Shown here piece by piece: positions 12,604 to 25,296 of a DNA stretch of 64,000 nt. Source of the stretch: Eriocheir sinensis (lineage: Eukaryota > Arthropoda > Malacostraca > Decapoda > Varunidae); contig NC_066535.1 of assembly GCF_024679095.1 (NCBI RefSeq), positions 4,562,274-4,626,273 on the forward strand. The letters are read 5' to 3'. The stretch's first letter is position 1, and each line of letters opens with the position of its first letter. The position numbers were made by a program, and so were the translations under genes. The notes under the pieces are model-generated. The model worked only from the letters and a program-made list of their open reading frames with translations, was not told the origin of the DNA and made no database searches.

Positions 12604-13440
12604 CTTATAAGAGTGACAGGGGGAGGGAAGAGGGAGGATAGAGCCTGTCAGCGTGAAGGGCATTTGTGTAAGAGGAATCAAGAGGGAGAAAAGAGGGGAA
12701 GAAGGGGAGATGATAGGAGACATTATGTGGCTGTGATGAGGATGTAAAAGTGAGAGATAAGGACGATAGGGATGCTGCAGGTGATGATGATGATGATGAT
12801 GATGATAGTTAAGGATAGCAGATTCGAGGGATGGATAAGAGGTTGATAAAGTGTCAGTAAGTTAATAATGTAATGAAGCAATACAGGAAGGAAAGGGGTG
12901 GATGAGAGGGAACTGATACGGGGTGAAGGAATAGGGAAAGGGGTGAAGAAAGGCTGCAGAGGGAGGGGTGAGAGGATGGGAATGAGAAGGAATGGTAGAA
13001 TAAAACAGTGAAGGGGCTAGGAAAAGAAGGGTGAGAAAGGAAAAAAAAAGGGGTGAATAGGGGAGCTGAAAGTTGAGAAAGAAATTAGGAAGGGTAGTAA
13101 AGGGTGAAGGAAGAGGGAGATGAGATACGGGGAAGTGAGGGAAGACTGAAAGGATGAGAGAAAAATGAGGAAGGAGCTGAAGTAGTGATGAAAGAATGGG
13201 AAGAGAAGGAGAATCTCAGAAAGAATGAAGGGATGGTAGGAGAAGGAGGGGCTGAGGAAAGAGTGAAGGGAGAAGGGAGGGGGAGGGGAGAGGGAGAGCT
13301 GATGAAGGGGAGAAGGGGTAGCAAGCCAGGTCATCGGTATTCATAGGGTCAAGTGTTGCCTTCGGGAGAGGGGAAAGAGAAGGAAGAAGAGGAGGAGGAG
13401 GAAGGGAGGAAGAGGCCTTTAGGGAGGAGAGGAAGGGAGG
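12604..13440. other. Purine-rich non-coding DNA with (GAT)n
   Basis: Contains (GAT)n at about 12783-12806 and otherwise AAGG/GAGGG-rich, non-coding sequence. Open frames on both strands consist of S/P/F or G/E/R runs without recognisable domains. Confidence 0.6.
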
Positions 13441-13884
13441 ACGTGGTGGTGATGGTGGTTGTATTGATGGTGATGGTGGTAGTGGTGGTACTGGTGATGG
13501 TGGTGGTGGTGGTACTGGTGGTGGTGGTGGTGGTAGTGGTAATACTGGTGGTGGTGGTGGTAGTGGTGGTACTGGTGTGGGTGGTGCTGGTGGTGGTGGT
13601 GGTAATACTGGTGGTGGTGGTGGTGGTGGTACTGGTGGTGATGGTGGTGATGGTGATAGTGGTGGTGGTGGTGGTGGTGGTACTGGTGAGGGTGGTGGTG
13701 GTGGTGGTGGTGGTGGTTGTGGTGGTAATACTGGTGGTGGTGGTGGTACTGGTGGTGATGGTGATAGTGGTGGTGGTGGTGGTTGTGGTGGTAATACTGG
13801 TGGTGGTGGTGGTACTGGTGGTGATGGTGGTGATGGTGGTGATGGTGGTGATGGTGATGGTGATAGTGGTGGTGGTGGTTGGAT
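13441..13884. repeat. Long (GGT)n-based minisatellite
   Basis: About 440 bp of (GGT)n interrupted by ACT, AAT, GAT and TGT triplets, organised into larger repeats such as GGTAATACTGGTGGTGG and GGTACTGGTGGTGATGGTGA. It stays in triplet register, so three frames are open (poly-V, poly-G, poly-H/Y on the complement); none resembles a protein family. Confidence 0.9.
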
Positions 13885-13919
13885 GCTACTCTACAATCTA
13901 TTGATTCCGGCAAGACCTG

Positions 13920-14333
13920 CAGTGACCCCACACACGCCTCTACCTCCCCTCCTCCTCCTCCTCTTCTCCTGCCCTCTCCCTACCTCCTCTTTTTCCCTCC
14001 ATCCTTCTCTCCTTCCTTCTTCCTCCTCTCCTTCTCTCCATACATCTCCTCTTTTTCCCTCCATTCTTCCTTCCTTCTTTCTTTGATTCTTCCTCCTTAC
14101 TCTATCCTTCCTAATTCCCTCCTATCTCCTACTTTCTTCCCTTCCCTCCACTCCATCCCCCACTTCATTCCTTCCTTCCTTTCCTTATTTCTTCCACCTC
14201 CTCTTCATCTATTTTCTTTCCCAATCTCCTCTCTCTCCCTTTGCATCATACATCAATCCTTTCCTCTTCTCTTTTTCTCTCATATTATCTCCCTTCTTTT
14301 CTCTCCCTACCTCCTCTGTCCACCTTCCTTCCA

Positions 14334-14386
<53 letters not shown>

Positions 14387-15283
14387 CTTCCTCCCTTTTA
14401 TTCCCTTTTTTCTTTACCTTATCTTTCTTCCTCTCCTTCTGCAGTGGTCACTTTTTTCACTTTCCCTCCCTCTCCCTCTTTCTCGTTTTCCCCTCCCTAC
14501 TTTCATCTTAATCTCTCCTACCATCTCCCCTTCTTCCACTCTTCCCCTCTTTCCCTTATCATCTCCCCTTATGCTCTCTCTCTCTCTCTAAGTACGATTT
14601 TCTCCTCTCCTCTTAAAAAATCTTCCTCTTCTCTCTTCCCCTCACCCTCTCTCCTCTCACTCTTTTTTTTTTATCTCTTCTCTCTCTCTCTCTCTCCCCT
14701 CGTGACCTTCCCCCCAACACTTACGCAAGCCTCCCTCTATCTTCTCCCTCCAATCTTCCCTCCCTTCCCAGCACCTCCCTTACCCTTTGCCCAAATCATA
14801 ACTTTTACCCATAACTTCCCTTCCCTTTGTCTCTCCCTCACCCCCCCTAATCCATCCTCCTCTTTCCCCCTTTCTTCCTTTTATCTCCCTCTCTCTCACC
14901 TCTCCATCATTTCTTTTCACCCTCCCTCCTCCTCCTCCTCCTCTTCTTTCCTTTCTCTCTACCTGACATAACATATATCTCCCTTTTCTCTTTCTCCCTC
15001 CTTCTCTCTCCCTCCTCCCTCATCATCATTCTTAGTACCTCGTTTCCTCTCTCCCCCTCTTCCCATTTCCCTCTTCTTGCCAGCCTCCTTATAATGGGTT
15101 ATGTTTCCTTCTTTCTCCCCTCCCCTCCCCTCATCTCCCCTCCCCCACCTATTCCCTTCCCTTGATCTCCCCTCCTTCATTGTTTATCCTCCCCACCACC
15201 TCCTGACCGTTGCAATATTTTTCTCCCCTCCTCCACTCCACTCCCCCCTTTCCTTTTTTTCCCTTCCTTTTACTCCACTTTAA

Positions 15284-15329
<46 letters not shown>

Positions 15330-15376
15330 GCCCTCCAGCCGGCCTAAATCGAAGAAAGAATAGGTAATCATGCGCG

Positions 15377-15443
<67 letters not shown>

Positions 15444-15618
15444 GCAATCTAGGCTCAAGGTAAAGACAGGTAAAGCCGTGGAAATTCTTGAACTCTATTC
15501 CAAGCGAGGTGCAGAGAAGGCGAAGAAAGTAGGAGGGGAGAGGAGGGAAGAGAAGGAGGGAGAGAGAGGGGGAAAGGGAGACCGTGAACCTTGCGAACCT
15601 TTGAGGAGGAAGAGGGGT

Positions 15619-15701
<83 letters not shown>

Positions 15702-15747
15702 TTGGAAAGGGACAGTACAAGCAAGCAGTGTAGTGTCAACCAAAACA

Positions 15748-15792
<45 letters not shown>

Positions 15793-15830
15793 GCGGGTCA
15801 CTGGGTAGGTCGCAGGAATATAGTGTCGTA
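13920..15830. repeat. Pyrimidine-rich block with (CT)n, (AC)n and (GA)n
   Basis: The plus strand is almost purely C/T from 13930 to 15300, with (CT)n at about 14336-14383 and 15288-15327. It is followed by (AC)n at about 15378-15441, (GA)n at about 15619-15696 and (CT)n at about 15749-15790. No gene. Confidence 0.88.
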
Positions 15831-16526
15831 ATAACCCCCAACAACCAGCTGCGACCCTATCACTCACGCACCCCCCCCCTCTCTCTCTCTCTCCCTCGGC
15901 CGAGCACGTGATGCATTACGGATGAGTGAGTACAGTGCGCGTCAAAAATATCGGTGCGGCAGTAATTGCTAATTAAACACGGACAAAGACTGGGCGGACA
16001 GGCTCGGCGCGGCTGTGTGCTGATGTGCCTCTTTCCTGTCGCCCCGCACCTGTGTCGGTCGGACAGAGAGACGCCGGCGAAGGAACAGGTCGCAGGCATG
16101 CATGAAGAGCCGTGAATGAGGCGTGGGGATGGCCAGCACGCCGAGGCAGCCCGCGGCCCCTGCCTCCCCTGCCGGCCTCCTTTCGTCTCACCCTCACCCT
16201 GGATTTCGCGAGGATCTCCACACGTTTGATCCAGCGAGGGCGAACCACTGAGCCCCGCCAACACTGTGAAGGGACGAGGCCCGGCGAGGTGTATTTACTA
16301 TCTCTCGAGGCTGTCAGAAGGGATGTTCAACACTCACCATCCTGTCCCAAGGCTGCGATAACAGTTTTCCATTTTTTTGACCACTGAGTCTTCCAGACGC
16401 CGCCGTGCTGATAGCTGTAGCACTGAACTACACGTGCCGGATCACCGTCACCCTCGCTGTCCGCGTATGGAGGTGCTTTGGCTGCGAGTCAGGCGCGACA
16501 AGTTTGACAGTGGCGGGACGCCGGAA
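15831..16526. other. GC-rich unique non-coding segment inside MED20 intron 2
   Basis: This is one of the few stretches without simple repeats. It is rich in CpG and contains an AATTGCTAATTAAAC homeodomain-like word at about 15965. No conserved protein was recognised in any frame. It might be a regulatory element of MED20 or ERC, but only composition supports that. Confidence 0.35.
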
Positions 16527-16534
16527 CTTGGCGG

Positions 16535-17026
16535 CAAGGCTGGCACTACGATATACGGTACGGAATACGGTACGGTACGGTTGAAATTTTTATAAAGTAC
16601 GGTACGGAATTACGGTACGATATTTTTCCTAATGTACGGTACGGTGTGATATAGGTACGGAAAATGTAGCAAAATTACGATCCGTACCGTACCACAGGCT
16701 TAAAACAAGTGATCATCCTAAGAAATGTTTTTCTTGACAATTAGCGTCTGGTAAGTTATACTTAGGAGGCCTGATACATGTATAGTCACTTTGTAAATGC
16801 GCCTTTTCAAATTCATTGCCGTACCTTAATTATTTTTTCACAAATATTTTTTTGTATATATTTTCCTGATGGTACGATAATGGTACGGAATTACGGAACG
16901 GTATTTTTACCGTACTGTACGGTACGGAAAAATAGCTGGGGGCACGGTACGAAATTACGGTACGGTATTTTTTTCAAGTACGGAGTACGATTAAAAATTC
17001 CGTACCATACCGTACTGCCAGCCTTG
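16535..17026. mobile_element. hAT-like element H2 (492 bp) with TACGG subterminal arrays
   Basis: The terminal inverted repeats are CAAGGCTGGCA (left) and TGCCAGCCTTG (right), perfect over 11 bp. The flanking 8-bp direct repeat is CTTGGCGG (16527-16534) and CTTGGGGG (17027-17034), one mismatch. Both ends hold dense arrays of ACGGTACGG/TACGGTA, with several in inverted orientation near the right end (CCGTACC). The AT-rich centre has no coding capacity. Such subterminal arrays are known transposase binding regions in hAT elements; that role is inferred here. Confidence 0.9.
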
Positions 17027-17034
17027 CTTGGGGG

Positions 17035-17605
17035 TGATGATACGCCGCCAGACTCCAGTGTGGTCGCTGGGCGGACCTGCGTTTTTTTTTAAAGTTATGT
17101 GACGCTGAAGACGCGGCGTGTATGGATGACCCCTTCACGTGTCAGCGGCAGCGGAGCCTCGGCCACGCGCCAGGCACCGCGGCCCGACACACGATCTCTG
17201 AATATACTGACGGTGACAAAGTGTCGATGTAGAAGATAAGTTATTGGCACTGCTGATCTGAGGTACGACTCCACCAAGCACTCAAGTTTGGGCAAGTACA
17301 AAATAAAAGAGAAAGAAAGATAGGTAACAAGAAATCTATAAATAGAACAACGTTTTTTATGAATTACACGAGTTGCTCTTTGTGTACGGCGCAGCCGCTC
17401 CGCCAACCCTGCCGCCCAGAGCTACCTGGTGGTATCGAGCCCCACAAAACTTTCCTGTCAAGTCCCAGTATTGCCCCGGTGCAGGCTGGCGGGCGTGCTG
17501 CAGCCCCAAACCTCGTTCCGCAGCGCCTCCTGCAACCCTGCCTGCAACCAGCCCCCCTCACCCACGGCTGACTAGTAGTGCGGGGACTAAAACGCCGACC
17601 ATTAT
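17035..17605. other. GC-rich unique non-coding segment
   Basis: This CpG-rich, non-repetitive segment has several short open frames, none with a recognised domain. It ends at the (AT)n array. The composition differs sharply from flanking simple repeats, like the segment at 17875-18330. Confidence 0.35.
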
Positions 17606-17847
<242 letters not shown>

Positions 17848-17874
17848 TAGAGAGAGATACACACACACACAATA

Positions 17875-18510
17875 AAGGCAGTGTTGCAGGGGCGGCGGGA
17901 GGCCCCGTGGCACGGCGGCAATTTGGGTCCAATAACCTGCCATCCGCCGCGCATTAGCCCTGATAACGGCACGGGACGGGATATTACTTTTCTAACCAAT
18001 CATCGTTCAAGGAGTCGTCCTCAGGCCCGCGTGAAGGGGCACAGCCAATATTTTGGTCCCGTCAGCGGCGGGCTGGTGCTGGAGGCGGCGGTGCTGGGCC
18101 TGGCTGCCGGGCCGCGGCACGGCACCAACACTCGCAGCGTCAGGTCGGCTTAAACCTGCCTGGCCGCGGCCCCCCGGCCTTCCACAGTAGCTCATCCGTC
18201 GTGATACGGAGACAATCAATAAGCCCCGCTGGCCACCCCGGGGCACTGCCGGGACCGGGGCGGGGCTGCCGGGGCCGGGGCCATTTTAAAGCATGGCACA
18301 GCTAGGACCCGTGCCGGGTTCACGCCCTTAATTGCTTCCAACATCACCACCACCACCACCACCACAGGCCACTACATTCCAGCCGCTGCCATCACGGCCC
18401 CTACACTCCCCTGTCCCCCTGCCTTCCCAGCTCCCCGTGATGAGGATTACGACACCCTCCGCCTCACCCATGAGTTTTGTACTGGTGTTAAATACAACCT
18501 GCTTTTATTT

Positions 18511-18566
<56 letters not shown>

Positions 18567-18667
18567 TTATATTTGTAGAATGATCTCACTACATAATATG
18601 TACATTATCAGCTCTCGAGCTACCTATTCTTAAATAAACCGTATATTATTATTATTATTATTGTTAC

Positions 18668-18761
<94 letters not shown>

Positions 18762-18790
18762 CCCCACACCCACCCATCACCCCCACGCAC
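17875..18790. other. GC-rich segment then (AC)n, (ATT)n, (AC)n next to the exon-2 donor
   Basis: 17875-18330 is very GC-rich (GGGGCCGGGGCC words near 18260) without a recognised gene. (CAC)n-like DNA lies at about 18345-18365, (AC)n at about 18513-18562, (ATT)n at about 18645-18706 directly joined to (AC)n at about 18707-18758, and the MED20 exon-2 donor follows at 18790. Confidence 0.6.
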
Positions 18791-18930
18791 CTGTCTGGGC
18801 CACGGTGTAGCAGGTGTCACAGTCGACGGTGAACATCCCGCACTGGATGGCATCCAAGTGCATGATTCGCTTGTGCAGCTTCTCCGTCTCCATGCAGCCC
18901 GAGCGGGAGGAGTCCGGGAAGATCTGTAGA
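18791..18930 (-). CDS. MED20: MED20 coding exon 2
   Basis: This is a 140-nt exon: one base closes the exon-1 valine codon, 46 codons follow, and one base opens a glycine codon completed in exon 3. The acceptor is CTCTCCCAG (ending at 18931) and the donor is CAG/GTGCGT (from 18790). It encodes LQIFPDSSRSGCMETEKLHK, then RIMHLDAIQCGMFTVDCDTC and YTVAQT. The GMFTVDCDTCYT core corresponds to the conserved G-x-F-x-V-D-C-E-T block of the MED20 N-terminal half. A purine-rich tandem array (18940-19590) begins only about 10 bp upstream of the acceptor, so it occupies the branch-point and pyrimidine-tract region. A downstream array of (ATT)n and (AC)n ends about 30 bp from the donor. Confidence 0.93.
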
Positions 18931-18939
18931 CTGGGAGAG

Positions 18940-19590
18940 GCGAGAAGACGGGGAGGTCAGCGGGAGGGTAAAAAATGGTTTGTTGTGAGTAAAGGAAGCT
19001 GAGGAAGACGGGAAGGGAAGGAGAGAAAGAGAGGGGGTAAAAAATGATTTGGTACCTGAGAAAGAGGAATCTAGGAAACGGGGAGAAGGGAAGGGGAGGA
19101 AGAGAGGGGGTAAAAAACGGTTCGGTATGGGATAAAAGTAGTTAGGAAAGACGGGGAGAGGTTAGGGGAGGATAAGATAATGCTTTGGTATGACGTAAAC
19201 GAAACTAGGGAGGACGGGAAGGGAAGGAGAGAGCAGGAGAGTGAAGAAAAAAGCTTGTATGGGATAAAAGAAGTTAGGAAAGACGTGGAGAGGTCAGCGG
19301 GAGGTTAGAATAATGGTCTGGTATAAGTAAAGGAAAATAGTAAAGACGGGAAGGGAAGAAGAGGGAAAAGGGGTCAAAAAGAGGCTTGTACGGATGAAAG
19401 AAGTTAGGAAGGACGAGGAGAGGTCAGCGTGAGGGAAAAAAAAAAAAGTTTGCTGTGGGGTTCAAGCAGCGAGTATAGTTGAAATGGGAAGGGGAGAGTA
19501 AGGGGATAGATAAAACAAAAAGTCTTGGTACGGGTCAGTGGAAGTTAGAAAAGACGGAAAGAGGTCAGAGGGTAAAGAAATGGTTCGGTG
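18940..19590 (-). repeat. ~90-bp purine-rich tandem repeat adjoining the MED20 exon-2 acceptor
   Basis: Units share GGTAAAAAATGGTTTG/GGGATAAAAGAAGTTAGGAA, GACGGGAAGGGAAGGAGAG and GGAGAGGTCAGCGGGAGG, spaced about 80-100 bp, six to seven copies with much divergence. On the transcript strand they are pyrimidine-rich and lead into the true acceptor CTCTCCCAG. Confidence 0.75.
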
Positions 19591-19726
19591 ATGGGGTACT
19601 TATATGCAAACGATTTATACCCATCACCAGCATGTGTTAGAGGTCATCATGGATTTTTTTTCTAGTAGATTTTGGGCGAGGTATCATCAGAAATCAGTTT
19701 TGTCGCGTTTCATTTTTTTTTTTTCA

Positions 19727-19734
<8 letters not shown>

Positions 19735-19775
<41 letters not shown>
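19735..19775. repeat. (GT)n
   Basis: A GT microsatellite in otherwise non-repetitive intron DNA. The surrounding 19600-20190 carries short (CAC/CATCAC)n near 19855-19885 and no recognisable gene. Confidence 0.85.
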
Positions 19776-19779
<4 letters not shown>

Positions 19780-20195
19780 GGTCAGGATTGCAGACGTAAA
19801 GTGATGAAAATTGCCTCTTTATAGAAACTCACACCTATCATTAGCATACTACTCACCATCACCATCACCATCACCACCGCCATCACCATCATCTGCTTCG
19901 TGGTGATGGTGATGATTAAGCAAAAACGCATCCCACGCCTCCTCCTCCTCCTCCTCCTTCTCCCACTTCTACATTAATTAAGGTGACCGATTTGTCGTTG
20001 TCTTATCAAGTGGTTTTGAACACGAGTCGAAATTATAATGTCTGTTCCGCAAATGCAAAAGAAATAGAACTACGAAGACAACTTATTGGTGAGGTTTGGT
20101 TTGAGCCTATTTTAGAATATATGAAAAGTGATCGATTTATAGTTGTCTTATGTAGTAGTTTTGGTACGCTAGGGATGAACCGCAAGGGAAAAGGA

Positions 20196-20268
20196 CAGTG
20201 CATACCTCAGTGGCCAATGCGACGGAAATGAACACCGAGGCCACGCGCAGCTATAGCGTATGCTCCCA
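20196..20268 (+). mobile_element. SINE-2 3' fragment
   Basis: TGGCCAATGCGACGGAAATG AACACCGAGGCCACGCGCAG and CTATAGCGTATGCTCCCAAC match the 3' part of the longer copy at 31630-31920 with scattered substitutions, many at CpG positions. Confidence 0.7.
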
Positions 20269-20324
20269 ACCTTACTTACTTGACTAGGCTATAACAATCC
20301 CCCGTGGCAAGTCATTAATTGTGA

Positions 20325-20515
20325 CTGGCGATATCGTTTTGGTGCTGGATTTCGCGGGTCCTCTCCTCCCCGCCGTTCGGCCACACAGTCCCAACACCCA
20401 TCTGTGACATATGAGAGGAAGAGATAGGTGTTGGGACTGTGTGGCAGAGCGAAGGGAAGGAAAGGACCCGGGAGAGCAAACGCCCAAACGGTCTCGTCAC
20501 TCCAGTTTCACTATA
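20325..20515. repeat. Imperfect inverted repeat (hairpin), ~90-bp arms
   Basis: The core GCCACACAGTCCCAACACC (about 20379-20398) is mirrored by GGTGTTGGGACTGTGTGGC (about 20427-20445). Similarity continues outward through CGGGTCCT/AGGACCCG toward both edges. The loop is about 25 bp. Its origin is unknown; it may be a fold-back element. Confidence 0.75.
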
Positions 20516-20576
20516 GGACATTAGGATTAGCCGGACGCACAACCACATACCCCACTAAGGTCCATCACTTCGGGGC

Positions 20577-20755
20577 TTACACACCCACATTTGATAAGGC
20601 TTTCGTAGAGGATATGTTAGTATTTCCATGGGTAGTGTTATGAGCCTAGTGATAGTTTGGCAAGACTGCTGCACCATCAACGTGAAAAACACTCATGAGA
20701 ACCCGACTAATCTCCTTCGTGGCCTTTGAAAATACTTGTTGTAGGAGCTGAAGGC
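20577..20755 (+). mobile_element. Family M element (copy 3)
   Basis: ACATTTGATAAGGCTTTCGT, GTTATGAGCCTAGTGATAGT, GCACCATCAACGTGAAAAAC and ACTCATGAGAACCCGACTAA match the 43130 copy most closely. Both terminal repeats are unclear. Confidence 0.7.
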
Positions 20756-20895
20756 GGAGAAAAAGGGAAGGTGACGTGAAGAAGGAGTGGTTTGGAGTAG
20801 GAAGAAAAGATAGACGAGAGAAAGGGAGGACGGAAAAGAAGATGAAGGGACGGATTGTTTAGGGGAGGAAAGGTCAAGGAGAACGGAAGGCAGAG

Positions 20896-21085
20896 AGGGC
20901 CGTATTATTAAACATTGCTCAAGCACACATTTGACAAGGTTTTCGTAGGAGCTATGGGCGTTTCCAGTGGTAGCTTTATGACCCTTCTTCTGTATCATGA
21001 ACCTAAAAAAGACACCGTACCTCCTCTCTGGCATTGAAAAACGTTCGCAACAAGAGCCACAAACGTTAGATAATCCGAGTCAGAG
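20896..21085 (+). mobile_element. Family M element (copy 4)
   Basis: It begins with the terminal repeat AGGGCCGTATTATTAAACAT, followed by CACACATTTGACAAGGTTTT CGTAGGAGC, TTTATGACCCTTCTTCTGTA and a 3' end ACGTTAGATAATCCGAGTCA that resembles the subfamily at 8170. Confidence 0.72.
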
Positions 21086-22670
<1,585 letters not shown>

Positions 22671-22974
22671 ACTTAGTGGAAGAAAGTACTTAACAAAAAC
22701 CTACAACAGCGTACCGAATAACAAATAAAATAATAAATAAGCAAAAACACAAAGATCTCTATTAATATTCACGGCCTCATTCCAGCACAATCCTGAACTC
22801 CAGACATACGTGACGTGAATCGACCAACCAAACCAGTTCACGTTAGCTTTCATAAACACCTGATCTAAAAGAAATGGGAAGTATTGTGTTTGTGGCATTC
22901 CTTTATTAACGATGGTGGGAGAGAAACGTAGTAGAGGTCCTGTACAACGAAGTGAATCAATAATATCTTAGAAC

Positions 22975-23660
22975 TGAAAACCGAGGTGAAAAGTATAGCA
23001 AAAAGAATAGTGAAAGTGGAATAGAAGTAGAGTAAGATGAATAGTAGAGTAACAGTAGAGTAAAAAATATAGTAAAAATAATAATGAAAGTAGAATAAAA
23101 GTAGAGTAAAAAGTATACCAAAAAAGAAGTGAAAATAGTGTAAAGTAGAGTAAAAAGAATAGCAAAAGTACAGTAAAAGTAGAATAAAAAGTAGAGTATA
23201 AAAAGAGTAATGAAAGTAAATAGTATAGCAAAAATAAGTGAAAATAGTGTAAAAGTTGAATAAAAAAATAGCAAAAGTAGAGTAACAGTAGAATAAAAAG
23301 TAGAGTATAAAAAGAATAATGAAAGTAGGGTAAAAGTAGAATAAAAAGTAGAGTAAAAATAATAGCAAAAGTAGAGTAAAAGTAGAATCAAAAGTAGAGT
23401 AAAAAGAATAGTAAAAGTAGAGTAAAAGTAGAATCAAAAGTAGAGTAAAAAAAATAGCAAAAGTAGAGTAAAAATAGAATCAAAAGTAGAGTAAAAAGAA
23501 TAGTAAAAGTAGAGTTAAAGTAGAATCAAAAGTAGAGTAAAAAAAATAGTAAAGGTAGAGTAAAAAGAATAGCAAAAGTAGAGGAAAAAGAATAGTAAAA
23601 GTAGAGTAAAAAGTACAGTAAAAAGTATATAAAAGTACAGTAAAATATCGTAAAATTATA
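22975..23660. repeat. AT-rich ~23-45 bp minisatellite (AGTAGAGTAAAAA units)
   Basis: AGTAGAGTAAAA, AGTAGAATAAAA, AGAATAGCAAA and AGTATAGCAAAAA words are reiterated for nearly 700 bp in higher-order combinations. The long minus-strand open frames (LLLLYFCYSFYSTF) only reflect this. Divergence rises toward both edges. Confidence 0.88.
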
Positions 23661-24071
23661 GTGAAAAGTAAAGTATTCGTATCATTACTTTAACGAGACA
23701 GGCAGTATATAGTAGAAGAGAAACGTGAATGCTCTTTATGACTAACCAAATCAATAATACCCAACCACTGGAAAGCATAAAACATATTCCGCTAAATAAC
23801 AAACGAATTAAATTATAGGAAGAAGAGAGAGAGAATGTTGCGTTGTATTTGTATATGATATAGAAGGATCAGGGAGGGAACGTAAGATATATAGGAAGAA
23901 GGGCTTTTTTTTATACAGCAGAGGAGTTAGTTCAAGGGCATAAAAAAATGAAACAAGTGTGAAAAAAAGACCTCTACTCACTGCTCCTTAAAAGAGTTAG
24001 AGGAGTGGCCGAAAGATAGGTCAATTTCGGGAGGAGAGGTGTCCTGATACCTGATATGTGTCCTGATACTA

Positions 24072-24295
24072 AGGGCCGTATTTTAAGACACCATCGCTTC
24101 TCACATCAACTATTTCTAAAGATCAAAGAGGGGATGAATCTGGTTTTCATGAGTGTTTTTTAAGGTTCATGGCACAGAAGAAGGGTCAAACTACCACCAG
24201 GGTCATAAAACTACCCCTGGAAAGGCCTACAGCTCCTACGAAAGCCATGTCAAATATGTGAACTTGGGCGACGAAATGTTTTAAAATACGACCCT
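24072..24295 (-). mobile_element. Family M element (copy 5), both terminal inverted repeats intact
   Basis: This is the best copy: it starts AGGGCCGTATTTTAA and ends TTAAAATACGACCCT, a 15-bp inverted repeat with one mismatch. Internal words in reverse orientation are AACTATTTCTAAAGATC, ATGAGTGTTTTTTAAGGTTC, AAACTACCACCAGGGTCATA and AGCTCCTACGAAAGCC. The length is 224 bp with no coding capacity. The target duplication could not be settled (TA or TAA are possible). Superfamily not assigned. Confidence 0.85.
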
Positions 24296-24296
24296 A

Positions 24297-24520
24297 AGTG
24301 TTGTATTCTTAAACATTTCGGCGCCTAAGCACACACATTTAACAAGGCTTTCGTAGGAGTTGTGGGCATTTCCAGGGGTATTTTTTATGACCCTGGTGAT
24401 AGTTTCCTCATTCTTCTGTACCATGAACCTTAAAGAATACTCATTAGAACCGATTATTCTCATTTTCGGCCTTTGAAAGTAGTTTATGTGAAAGGCGGAA
24501 GCGTCTGAGAATATCAACCT
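24297..24520 (+). mobile_element. Family M element (copy 6), head-to-head with copy 5
   Basis: Begins GTGTTGTATTCTTAAACATT and contains ACACATTTAACAAGGCTTTC, TTTTTATGACCCTGGTGATA and CATTCTTCTGTACCATGAAC. It ends near GCGTCTGAGAATATCAACC. It lies immediately beside copy 5 in the opposite orientation. Confidence 0.8.
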
Positions 24521-24570
24521 GTGCCAAATAATAAAGTCTAGGGTTGAAACTCATAAGGAACAAGTGACTA

Positions 24571-24783
24571 CGATTGTTATTCTCGCTTCCGCTCATATCA
24601 ACAAAATCCAAAGGCCAGACAGGAGATTAATCGGGTCCTCATGAGTGTTTTCCCCCGTCATGTCATAGAAGAAGAGTCAAACTACTACCAGGGTCATAAA
24701 ACTACTCATGGAAATGCCCCAAACCCCTACGAAATCATTAAATATGTGTCCTTGGGAAGTGAAATGTTTAAGAATACGACCCT
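24571..24783 (-). mobile_element. Family M element (copy 7)
   Basis: Reverse orientation: GAGATTAATCGGGTCCTCAT, AGAGTCAAACTACTACCAGG and CCCCTACGAAATCATTAAAT, ending AAGAATACGACCCT. This makes three adjacent copies in 700 bp. Confidence 0.8.
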
Positions 24784-25243
24784 CGCATAGCTAACAAATA
24801 TAACACGAAACAAAGCACAGAACACCAAGGAACTAACTCCTCTCTCCCGCTCCTCCTTCTTCTTACACTCCCTTCAGCACACAGTCTCATACACGCGCAC
24901 ACACACACAAGCTCCTCCCTTATTTTAGGTCATATCTCCCTTATTTGACCTTGAACCCAGTGACCTATGACCTCTAAGGGTACAGGAAGCCTTGCCCTTC
25001 AATCCTATGGGGACGCCAAAGGGCATAAAGGGCGATAAACGGGTGAAAAGTGGAAAAATATGAGTCCAGTGGTATAGGTGAAGGATGACACGAGTTAGGG
25101 CGCTGGGTGTGTGAACTTAGTCTCCCCTGCACCGTGAAGAAAAGGGAAAAACAATAAAAGTCCAAGAAAACGCGTTAGTGAAATGGGTGACCGAGAGAGA
25201 CCGCGAGATAGCGACTAGAGAGAATGGAGACTGTTGGAGGGGT

Positions 25244-25296
<53 letters not shown>

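Noticed and set aside
13353..13931. 183-codon poly-Val/poly-Gly frame and 170-codon poly-His/Tyr frame
   Set aside because: Both come from the same (GGT)n array on opposite strands, which cannot both be genes and match no family.
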